This document shows positions 1-5,651 of a stretch of DNA of 14,304 nt, one piece after another. The notes under the pieces were generated by a model. That model did no database searches. It saw nothing but the letters and a program-made list of their open reading frames with translations, and was not told where the DNA came from. The DNA is taken from the NCBI GenBank assembly GCA_041164825.1, contig JBEAOO010000139.1, positions 1 to 14,304 of the forward strand. The letters run 5' to 3'. This stretch comes from JBEAOO01 sp041164825. GTDB taxonomy: Bacteria; Pseudomonadota; Gammaproteobacteria; Burkholderiales; Burkholderiaceae_C. Position numbers and translations under genes: made by a program. Numbering within the stretch: the stretch's first letter is position 1; every line of letters begins with the position of its first letter.

Positions 1-314
1 TCGTCGTAGCTGCTGACCTTGAAATAGCCATACAGCATGGCCACGGCAATCATGCCCATCTCGACCAGGGTGGCCCTTTTTCGGCCGATGTACTGCGACA
101 GCACGCCCAGCGGAAAACGCATCAGCGCCCCGGCCAGGATGGGCACCGAGATCATGAAGCCCTTCTGCGCCGCGTCCAGGTGGAAGGACTCGCTGATGAA
201 GGGCGCCATGGCGCCGTTGAGCACCCAGATGCAGCACGAAAACGCAAAGTAGAAAAACGCGGCGAACAGGGTGGGCGAGTGGCCTGAGCGCAAAAAAGTT
301 TTGAAGCTGGTCAT
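1..314 (-). CDS. Nitrate/nitrite transporter, NarK/NasA-like MFS protein (partial, N-terminal 104 residues)
   Basis: The reading frame starts at ATG 314-312 on the minus strand and runs off the left edge, so only the N-terminal part is visible. The protein begins MTSFKTFLRSGHSPTLFAAF and shows a hydrophobic helix around residues 17-40, a second around 53-73 and the start of a third around 84-98. The segment ALMRFPLG (residues 64-70) places an arginine (R66) in helix 2, where NarK-family transporters keep a nitrate-binding arginine. The following IGRKR is the usual MFS loop 2-3 basic motif. It is expected in the inner membrane, moving nitrate or nitrite. It is divergent from the ANTAR/P-box regulator at 643, which supports a nitrate role. 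No good ribosome binding site is visible before the start. Another MFS substrate cannot be excluded from 104 residues. Confidence 0.75.
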   Translation of the reverse strand, partial: MTSFKTFLRSGHSPTLFAAFFYFAFSCCIWVLNGAMAPFISESFHLDAAQKGFMISVPILAGALMRFPLGVLSQYIGRKRATLVEMGMIAVAMLYGYFKVSSYD

Positions 315-642
315 GGTGCGGGTGCTAGGCAGAAGTGGGTGAACGGAAAACGCTGCGCCCGGCCCCCGCAAAGCAAGCGGGCCGTTCAAGGCGATGTGTT
401 TTGGGTGGGGGATGATGCTGTCACGCCGGACGCTGGCCGGCTCGCGGAGGGCAGCGCTGCCGTCAACGGCCGCGCGCTGGGGCCGTCTTGCTGCGTTTGC
501 TGTCCGGTGACAAAAGCGGTGCGTCGTTGCACCGTGCAGCCCTTGTGCATGCAAACACCGTGCCCGGGTTTGTCCCCATGGTGCGCGGGTGGGTGTTGAC
601 AGGTAACGAGGTGGCGGCGGGTTTCACGGTGAAAATGGTGGC
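315..642. other. Divergent intergenic region between transporter and ANTAR regulator
   Basis: This 328-base stretch separates two divergent genes and holds no credible gene. Read on the minus strand it would be the leader of the transporter mRNA. It contains the AACGAC hexaloop hairpin (517-534), a second copy of that hairpin's 5' arm (556-563), a perfect 12-base palindrome GGCAGCGCTGCC (450-461) and a smaller GC-rich hairpin nearer the transporter start (about 360-383). A TTGACA hexamer is present at 596-601 on the plus strand, but no matching -10 element follows at the right distance. No FNR-type TTGAT-N4-ATCAA box was seen. Confidence 0.6.
517..534 (-). promoter_or_regulatory. Candidate ANTAR-target hairpin with AACGAC hexaloop in the transporter leader
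   Basis: On the minus strand the sequence reads CGGTGC-AACGAC-GCACCG: a perfect 6-bp stem closing a six-base loop with A at position 1 and G at position 4. Those two loop bases are the conserved ones in RNA hairpins bound by ANTAR antiterminators. The hairpin is followed directly by CTTTTG, so it may itself form, or overlap, a weak terminator. It lies about 200 bases upstream of the transporter start and next to a gene for an ANTAR protein. Known ANTAR targets have two such hairpins; the partner here is not canonical (a weak TTG-CATGCA-CAA hairpin lies just upstream, with G at loop position 4 but C at position 1). Confidence 0.5.
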
Positions 643-1983
643 ATGCCCCAGTCCTTGCTCGTCTACGCCTTGCCAGACCCGCTGCCCGAGAACCTCGCCG
701 CGCAGCCCGACGCCCCCTTGCCTCCTGCTTGGCTGGGCTTGGGCGCCGTGCTCGCCCCGTGGCCCGAGAGTGCCGTGGCTGTGCGTCAATTTGGTGCGGA
801 TGCACCGGATCGGGTCGTGATTCTGGGGCGGGCCGAGCTGCTTTGCGCGGCGTGGCAAGCGGCCGCTGCGGTGCCCACCGCGGTGGCGGCTGGCGCGGCG
901 CTGCCCTGCGCGGTCAGCCTGGTGGGGCCGGCGCCCGATGCCCACACGCTCGCTGCCTTGCTGGGCTTGGGTCTGACCGGGTGGTGGCCCGATGCTGTGT
1001 TGGCCAGCGCTGAAAGCTTGGCCGCGGCGCTCACCGTCGACCGCCTGCGTTGGGCGCACGACCGGGCGGTGCGCGCCGACCTGGCGCGCTTGCAGACGCA
1101 GATCGACGAGCGCAAATGGGTGGACCGAGCCAAGGGCGTGCTGATGAGCGCACGCGGCATGGGCGAGGACGAGGCGTTCCGCTTGCTGCGCGGCGCCTCG
1201 ATGCATGCCAAGCTGCGCGTGGGTGAGGTGTCTCGCTCGGTGATTGAGGCCGCGCAGTGGGCCGACGCCATCAACCGCGCCGGGCAGTTGCGCATGCTGT
1301 CGCAGCGGCTGGTGAAGCTGGCGGCGCAGCGCATGGCGGGCGCCGACGCGCGCCGTGCCCGCACCTTGTTGGACGAGGCCATGGACCGGGCGCAGGACAA
1401 CCTCGACCGGCTCGATGCGCTGTTGCCCAAAGATGCTCCCGAGGCGAGCACCGCAGCACTCGCCCGCGCCCAGCGCGCATGGCAAGGCTTGCGCACCGAT
1501 TTGCAAGCCGCGCTGGTGAACCGGCGTGGAGTGACGGTGCTCGGTGCGGTGGACCAGCGTGCCGAGGCCTTGCTTGACGCGGCCGAGGCCCTCACCGAGG
1601 CGCTGGAAGCGGCCGGTGCCCGGCGCGCGTTGCACATCATCAACCTGTGCGGTCGCCAGCGCATGCGCGTGCAGCGTTTGGCCAAAGATGCCTTGCTGGC
1701 CGCGCTGCTGCACGAGCCGCAGCGGCGAGTGGGCCTGCCGGCGCTGATGGACGCCTTTGAAGCCGCCTTGCGCGAGCTGGGCTCGGCGCCACTGTCGAGC
1801 GAAGACATTCGTGCCGGCTTGGCCGAGGCGGGCGAAGAATGGCTGCGTTTGTTGCGCGGTCTGCGCAGCAGCGACGACGCCGAGAGCCAAGCGCTGCTGG
1901 CGGGCTCCAGCGATGCGTTGCTCGACATCTTTGACCGTCTGACCGCGGCCTACGAGCACAGCTTGCAAGTCATCATGTCGTGA
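643..1983 (+). CDS. ANTAR-domain antiterminator fused to a NarX/PilJ-like nitrate-sensing region
   Basis: A 446-residue protein without signal peptide or membrane helix, so probably cytoplasmic. Residues 1-135 are Ala-rich and may be a decayed receiver-like domain; the visible strand AVSLVGP has no phosphorylatable aspartate. A helical linker (about 136-157) leads into an ANTAR domain at about 158-204, with KWVDRAKGVLMSARGMGEDEAFRLLR, typical of RNA-binding antiterminators such as NasT, AmiR and EutV. Directly after it comes AINRAGQLRMLSQR (209-222), close to the P-box of NarX/NarQ sensors and to the PilJ N-terminal domain. A second copy, IINLCGRQRMRVQR (332-345), follows after a helical region, like the paired P-boxes of NarX. 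The remainder is helical. I infer a single-protein nitrate-responsive antiterminator for the divergent transporter. Start chosen at ATG 643; its ribosome binding site is weak. Confidence 0.8.
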   Translation: MPQSLLVYALPDPLPENLAAQPDAPLPPAWLGLGAVLAPWPESAVAVRQFGADAPDRVVILGRAELLCAAWQAAAAVPTAVAAGAALPCAVSLVGPAPDAHTLAALLGLGLTGWWPDAVLASAESLAAALTVDRLRWAHDRAVRADLARLQTQIDERKWVDRAKGVLMSARGMGEDEAFRLLRGASMHAKLRVGEVSRSVIEAAQWADAINRAGQLRMLSQRLVKLAAQRMAGADARRARTLLDEAMDRAQDNLDRLDALLPKDAPEASTAALARAQRAWQGLRTDLQAALVNRRGVTVLGAVDQRAEALLDAAEALTEALEAAGARRALHIINLCGRQRMRVQRLAKDALLAALLHEPQRRVGLPALMDAFEAALRELGSAPLSSEDIRAGLAEAGEEWLRLLRGLRSSDDAESQALLAGSSDALLDIFDRLTAAYEHSLQVIMS

Positions 1984-2249
1984 TGGGCGGAGCGGGGTCG
2001 AGGTTGGGGGGGCTGATCGTCCAGGGTGCGGGTGCGGGTGCGCTGAGCCCCAGCCGCAGGCCCGAGAGGCGCCGCCAGTAAAACCAGCTGGTGCACGGGT
2101 GCACACAATTGGGAGCCGTGGACGCGGCTATCATCACCAGCGAGCCGGTCGATGAAGCGTGCGCGCCACAGAGCGCGACGGAGGGAGCGCCGGTGCGTGT
2201 GTTTGTGCCCCCCAAGTGCGCCCCAGGCGCCCCACCCGACGCAAAGCGA
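1984..2249. other. Intergenic region before the PAS-GGDEF gene
   Basis: This 266-base gap depends on the start chosen for the next gene; the open frame reaches back to a GTG at 2091. It includes a short hexamer repeat, GGTGCG three times, at about 2025-2042. No terminator with a T-run and no convincing promoter were seen. The upstream part of the open frame (2091-2249) encodes a low-complexity stretch without domain features, which is why I leave it outside the gene. Confidence 0.4.
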
Positions 2250-3290
2250 ATGACCCTCCGCAAATCCTCCACGCCGGCCGAGTTGGCCTTGCTGTCGCAT
2301 GACCTTTCTGCTCGGCTGGGTTTGGCCGAAGGGGCGCTGGGCGGCGTGTTGCTGGAGTGGGTGAACCGGAGCGACGCGCTGTTTGGCATCAAGGACGTCG
2401 TCAGTGGCCGGTATGTGTGGGTCAACGAGCGCTTGGCCACGCTGTTTGGCACCGACATTGGTGGCGTGATTGGCCGCAGCGATGCCGAACTGCTCGACCC
2501 CGAACCCGCCGCGGCGATGCGTGCGGCCGAACAAACCGCCTTGGGCCAAACCACGCCGAGCGTGAGCGAGCACCGCATTGAGCGCGATCGCCGCCGCCGC
2601 GAATTCAGCGTCACCCGCGTGCTGTTGCCACGTGCCCATGAGGGTGTGCCGCAGCACCTGTGCAGCATCTGGAGCGAGCTCACGGTGCAGCGCCAGCGCG
2701 AGGCACAACTCAACAAAACCCTGCAGCAGCTGGAGACGCAGCAGCAAGCCATTGAGGCGCTGCGCCGCGAGACCCAAGACGAGGCCCTGCGCGACAACCT
2801 CACCGGCCTCTACCAGCGAGCCCACTTCGACGACCAGCTGCGCCGCGAAATCGATTTGTCATCGCGCGAGCACCGCGAGTTTGCGCTGGTGTCGGTGCAA
2901 CTGGATGCGCTCACACCGGGCGTGGCCGCGCGCGGTGAAGAAGCGCACCGCCGCGTGCTGGAAGCGCTGGGCCGCTTGCTGCGCGGCAACACCCGCGCGA
3001 TGGACGCCTCGTGCCGCATCGACGACGACCGCTTCGCCGTGCTGCTCTCAGGCGTGGGCCTGGCCACCGCCCACTCGCGCATGGAAGGCCTGCGCCGCCA
3101 ATGCGCGACCCAAATCGTGGTGCTCAACGGCGAGGATCTGGGCTTCACGGTGTCGATGGGTGTGGCGAGTTTTCCGCACACGGCGCAGACCCGCGAAGAG
3201 CTGCTGGAGGCCATTGACGTGGCTTTGGCCGAGGCGCAGCGCCGCGGCGGCAACCACGTGGCGCTGGCCAGCATTCGCTTTGAGGGCTGA
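2250..3290 (+). CDS. PAS-GGDEF protein with degenerate active site
   Basis: With the ATG at 2250 the protein has 346 residues. A PAS-like domain covers about residues 40-145 (DALFGIKDVVSGRYVWVNERLATLFG...IGRSDAELL). A coiled-coil linker rich in Gln and Glu follows (about 145-178), then a GGDEF domain opening with DNLTGLYQR (182-190). The signature GGDEF is replaced by DDDRF (258-262), and the metal-binding D-x-D strand reads Q-L-D (217-219), so diguanylate cyclase activity is unlikely. An RxxD motif, RAMD (249-252), sits exactly five residues before DDDRF, as in the c-di-GMP inhibitory site. The protein may therefore bind c-di-GMP rather than make it. No membrane helix is visible. The same frame is open back to a GTG at 2091, which would add 53 residues; I prefer the first ATG because the added part shows no domain. 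It lies in the same direction as the ANTAR gene, but a shared transcript is uncertain. Confidence 0.8.
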   Translation: MTLRKSSTPAELALLSHDLSARLGLAEGALGGVLLEWVNRSDALFGIKDVVSGRYVWVNERLATLFGTDIGGVIGRSDAELLDPEPAAAMRAAEQTALGQTTPSVSEHRIERDRRRREFSVTRVLLPRAHEGVPQHLCSIWSELTVQRQREAQLNKTLQQLETQQQAIEALRRETQDEALRDNLTGLYQRAHFDDQLRREIDLSSREHREFALVSVQLDALTPGVAARGEEAHRRVLEALGRLLRGNTRAMDASCRIDDDRFAVLLSGVGLATAHSRMEGLRRQCATQIVVLNGEDLGFTVSMGVASFPHTAQTREELLEAIDVALAEAQRRGGNHVALASIRFEG

Positions 3291-3523
3291 GAGGCTGAGC
3301 GTCTTTTCGCTGCCCCGCCAAAGGCCGCCCGCTGGTCGCCGGCCCATCACCGCCCTGTTATCACCGCGGGACGCGTCCACGTGGCAAGCCACCACTGGTT
3401 CGGGGAGCGCCAGCCTCCGCATGAGGCTCGCGGCAACAGAGGGAAGCGAACATCCCGGCCTGAGCGGCCTTTACCTTCGAGCGCCAGCCCGTCGGCGAAG
3501 GCGCTGCGCCAGACGCCGGGCGG
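3291..3523. other. Intergenic region between converging genes
   Basis: The PAS-GGDEF gene (plus) and the EVE gene (minus) converge on this 233-base GC-rich stretch. I found small GC-rich inverted repeats but no stem followed by a clear T-run on either strand, no tRNA-like sequence and no credible short gene. Confidence 0.4.
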
Positions 3524-4039
3524 TCAATCCGGCGTGTGCTGCAAGGCGGCCAACACGGCCTGCCAATGTGCGGGCGATACCGGCGTGATCGACAGGCGGC
3601 TGCCGCGCTGCAGCACCACCATCCCGGCCAGTTCCGGCCGCTCGCGCATCTCGCTCAGCGGCAGCAAGCGCGTCTTGCGGCGCAGGGTTACGTCCACGTT
3701 CAGCCAGCGCGGCTCGCCGGGTTTCACCTTGGCGTCGAAGTAGGGGCTGTTGGGGTCGAATTGCGTGGCATCGGGGTAGGCGCTGCTGGCCACTTCGGCC
3801 AGGCCGGCAATGCCGGGTTCGGCGCAGGACGAGTGATAAAACAGCACGCCATCGCCCGCCTGCATGGCGTCGCGCATGAAGTTGCGCGCCTGATGGTTGC
3901 GCACGCCGACCCAGGGCACGGTGTGCTGCGGCGCGGCGGCCAAATCATCAATGCTGCACTCGGCGGGCTCGCTCTTCATCAGCCAGTAGTGCGGGCCCTC
4001 GGCTCGGGCGGCGACAGGGGTGGGGCTGGGCATGGGCAT
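3524..4039 (-). CDS. EVE-domain protein
   Basis: A 171-residue protein if started at ATG 4039-4037 (a second ATG is two codons later). The EVE fold begins with the near-invariant HYWLMKSEP (residues 17-25), followed by VPWVGVRNHQARNFMRD and DGVLFYHSSCAEPGIAGLAEV, all typical of stand-alone bacterial EVE proteins of this size. EVE domains belong to the PUA-like group that binds modified bases in DNA or RNA; the ligand of this stand-alone form is not established. The open frame reaches back to 4114, but that start lies inside the 6S RNA gene, so it is rejected. The gene starts only about 37 bases after the T-run that ends the 6S RNA, an arrangement like E. coli ssrS-ygfA with a different gene in second place. 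Readthrough from 6S transcription could express it. Confidence 0.85.
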   Translation of the reverse strand: MPMPSPTPVAARAEGPHYWLMKSEPAECSIDDLAAAPQHTVPWVGVRNHQARNFMRDAMQAGDGVLFYHSSCAEPGIAGLAEVASSAYPDATQFDPNSPYFDAKVKPGEPRWLNVDVTLRRKTRLLPLSEMRERPELAGMVVLQRGSRLSITPVSPAHWQAVLAALQHTPD

Positions 4040-4075
4040 GCAGGCGCAGAACGCGCGAGAGCGTGGGAGGCGGAG

Positions 4076-4082
4076 AAAAAAG
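4076..4082 (-). terminator. T-run after the 6S RNA closing stem
   Basis: After the 3' arm of the 6S RNA closing stem the minus strand continues with a C-rich spacer and then CTTTTTT. The preceding stem is the very GC-rich CGCCGCGGACA paired with the RNA's 5' end. This could act as a weak terminator that lets some transcripts continue into the EVE gene. Confidence 0.4.
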
Positions 4083-4088
4083 AGGGGG

Positions 4089-4267
4089 TGTCCGCGGCGA
4101 GCCGTGAGCCGCATTCCTGAACCCAGGGGGATTCAGGTGGGCGAGGTCAGAGGAGCTTCGGGTTCATCTGACGCGAGACGATCACACCAGCCCCACGATG
4201 TTCCAAGCCCAGGCTCATAAGAGCATCGGTTCAAGGAAATATAAGACTCACGCGAACGCCGCGGACA
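4089..4267 (-). ncRNA. ssrS: 6S RNA
   Basis: This gene of about 180 nt lies between zapA and the EVE gene, where 6S RNA sits downstream of zapA in many proteobacteria. The two ends pair: TGTCCGCGGCG (4267-4257) with CGCCGCGGACA (4099-4089) is a perfect 11-bp stem. Further inside, CGTGAG pairs with CTCACG across a small internal loop. The interior contains a block beginning CCTTGAACC and a long, mostly paired arm, consistent with the rod shape with a central bubble that mimics an open promoter. The length is close to the usual 180-190 nt. 6S RNA binds RNA polymerase holoenzyme with the housekeeping sigma factor and restrains it in stationary phase. Ends are estimated from the stem and the upstream -10 box, so they may be off by a few bases. 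Confidence 0.85.
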
Positions 4268-4272
4268 GATAG

Positions 4273-4278
4273 ATTCTA
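4273..4278 (-). promoter_or_regulatory. Candidate -10 box of the 6S RNA promoter
   Basis: The minus strand reads TAGAAT here, five of six matches to TATAAT, ending six bases before the predicted 5' end of the 6S RNA. No good -35 hexamer is found 16-18 bases upstream. Confidence 0.45.
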
Positions 4279-4366
4279 TGCCTCTGGCGAGCGGATGAAT
4301 GTGAAGTTTTGGCCCGCAAACAGGGGCCAGTTGCCATGCCGCCGCGCCGTTGCGTCAGACAGCTGT

Positions 4367-4675
4367 TTACAGCAGCTGCCCGTTGGCGCCGAGGGTCTGG
4401 TCGAGGCGCTGTATCAGCGCGTCGATGTCGACGTTGGCGCCGTCGTTGGCGGCGGCCGAGGCCACCGCGTTGGCCGGGCGTTCGGCCAGGGCATAGGCCA
4501 AGTTCAAGGCGGCCAGCACGGCAATGCGCTCGCGCGCCTTCACCTTGCCTGCGTCGCGGATGTTGCTCATTTCGCGGTCCACTTCGGCCACGGCCTGCAG
4601 CAATTGGGTCTCGCCGCCTTCGGGGCAACCCAGCAGGTAGCTTTGGCCGAGGATGGTGACTTCCATCTGCTTCAT
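4367..4675 (-). CDS. zapA: Cell division protein ZapA
   Basis: A 102-residue protein starting MKQMEVTILGQSYLLGCPEGGETQLLQAVAEVDREMSNIRD. This matches the ZapA family: a short N-terminal beta-strand head (about 1-20) and a long C-terminal helix (from about 75) for dimer and tetramer formation. ZapA binds FtsZ filaments in the cytoplasm and cross-links them at the division ring. The start at 4675 overlaps the stop of the upstream coiled-coil gene by four bases (ATGA), so the two are translationally linked; a second ATG three codons in (4666) is also possible. Downstream lies the 6S RNA. Length fits the family, and nothing is missing. Confidence 0.93.
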   Translation of the reverse strand: MKQMEVTILGQSYLLGCPEGGETQLLQAVAEVDREMSNIRDAGKVKARERIAVLAALNLAYALAERPANAVASAAANDGANVDIDALIQRLDQTLGANGQLL

Positions 4676-4905
4676 GGGGCGCTTTCAGGCGAGGGGGCGG
4701 ATGGGGGCGGCAGGGCGTCGCTGGGCAGGCGTTCCAGCAGCGCGTCAATGCGGTTGCGCGCTGCGCTCAGGCGCGAGCGCAGGCTGTCGCGTTCGTGGCC
4801 GACGCTGGCGAGCTGCTGCTCCAGCAGCGCGTTGGTGCGCTGCAGTTCTTCATGCCGAAGCAGCAGGCGTTCGACCCGTTCTGCAAGATCCTCGATTTTC
4901 GACAT
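4672..4905 (-). CDS. Small coiled-coil protein, ZapB-like
   Basis: A 77-residue protein, MSKIEDLAERVERLLLRHEELQRTNALLEQQLASVGHERDSLRSRL, is almost entirely a coiled coil with leucines in heptad spacing up to about residue 60, then a Pro/Ser-rich tail. Small coiled-coil proteins directly before zapA in betaproteobacteria are usually assigned to a ZapB-like/TIGR02449-type family. ZapB interacts with ZapA at the division ring, so a role with ZapA is likely; this is inference from context and shape. Its stop codon overlaps the zapA start by four bases. No clear ribosome binding site is visible before the ATG. Confidence 0.75.
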   Translation of the reverse strand: MSKIEDLAERVERLLLRHEELQRTNALLEQQLASVGHERDSLRSRLSAARNRIDALLERLPSDALPPPSAPSPESAP

Positions 4906-4937
4906 GGTGGTGCGGTGGGCTGGTCAGCGAGTGAAAG

Positions 4938-4943
4938 ATTGTA
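4938..4943 (-). promoter_or_regulatory. Candidate -10 box for the ZapB-like/zapA operon
   Basis: The minus strand reads TACAAT, five of six matches to TATAAT, in the short gap between the nth stop and the coiled-coil gene, 32 bases before its start. A matching -35 hexamer is not evident, so this is only a candidate. Confidence 0.3.
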
Positions 4944-4951
4944 GGTGCGGC

Positions 4952-5605
4952 TCAAGCGCTTGCTCGGGCGGTGGATGCCGCCAGCGGTGCGCTGTCGCAC
5001 CAGACCGAGACCGCGCACTCGCCGCAGCGCGGTTGGCGCGCCTGGCACACGTAGCGCCCATGCAAGATCAGCCAGTGGTGGGCGTGTTGCAGGTAAGCGG
5101 CGGGCACGCGCTTGAGCAGCTTGAGTTCGACCTCGAGCGGGTTCTTGCCGGGCGCCAAACCGGTGCGGTTGCTGACGCGAAAGATGTGGGTGTCGACCGC
5201 CATGGTGGCTTCGCCGAAGGCCACGTTGAGCACCACGTTGGCGGTCTTGCGGCCCACACCGGGCAGCGCCTCCATCGCTTCGCGCGTGCGCGGCACCTGG
5301 CCGCCGTGCTGCTCGACCAGGATCCGGCAGGTGGCGTAGAGGTTCTTGGCCTTGGTGGGGTAGAGGCCGATGGTTTTGAGGGCGTCGGTGAGCGCAGGCA
5401 GGCCCAGGTCGAGTATTTTTTGCGGCGAGTTGGCGCGCGGAAACAGGTGCCGCGTGGCCTTGTTGACGCCCACGTCGGTGGCCTGCGCCGACAGCAGCAC
5501 GGCCGCCAGCAGCTCGAACACATTGGTGTACTCCAGCTCCGTCACCGGGTGCGGATTGGCCGCATGCAGGGTGGCAAAGAAGGGTTCGATGGCCGAGGTT
5601 TTCAT
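4952..5605 (-). CDS. nth: Endonuclease III (DNA glycosylase/AP lyase)
   Basis: A 217-residue protein of normal length. It removes oxidised pyrimidines from DNA and cuts at the resulting abasic site, starting base excision repair. The helix-hairpin-helix LPGVGRKTANVV carries the catalytic lysine K120, and VDTHIFRVSNR the catalytic aspartate D138, at the same numbers as in E. coli Nth. Four cysteines, C187, C194, C197 and C203, have the C-x6-C-x2-C-x5-C spacing of the 4Fe-4S cluster. After the last cysteine there is a short Ala/Ser tail. It lies 46 bases downstream of the rsxB-like gene in the same direction, so the two probably share a transcript; in E. coli nth also ends the rsx operon. Confidence 0.96.
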   Translation of the reverse strand: MKTSAIEPFFATLHAANPHPVTELEYTNVFELLAAVLLSAQATDVGVNKATRHLFPRANSPQKILDLGLPALTDALKTIGLYPTKAKNLYATCRILVEQHGGQVPRTREAMEALPGVGRKTANVVLNVAFGEATMAVDTHIFRVSNRTGLAPGKNPLEVELKLLKRVPAAYLQHAHHWLILHGRYVCQARQPRCGECAVSVWCDSAPLAASTARASA

Positions 5606-5651
5606 GGTTGTCTCGTGGGGGACGATGCAGAACGCGTGGAGGCGCGCGGGG

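Noticed and set aside
450..461. Perfect 12-base palindrome GGCAGCGCTGCC
   Set aside because: Without a loop or T-run and in very GC-rich DNA it can arise by chance; kept only as part of the intergenic description.
596..624. TTGACA as a -35 box for the ANTAR gene
   Set aside because: No -10-like hexamer lies 16-18 bases downstream (the region reads GGGTTT).
463..2106. 547-residue open frame on the minus strand opposite the ANTAR gene
   Set aside because: It is rich in Arg, His, Gln and Ala without domains, as expected for the shadow of a high-GC gene; the plus strand has clear ANTAR and P-box motifs.
4040..4114. Longer start for the EVE protein
   Set aside because: It would lie inside the 6S RNA closing stem and across its T-run; the EVE motif HYWLMKSEP begins just after the later start.
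4307..4327. GGCCC/GGGCC hairpin after zapA as a terminator
   Set aside because: The bases after it on the minus strand are AAAAC, not a T-run, so it does not fit an intrinsic terminator for zapA.
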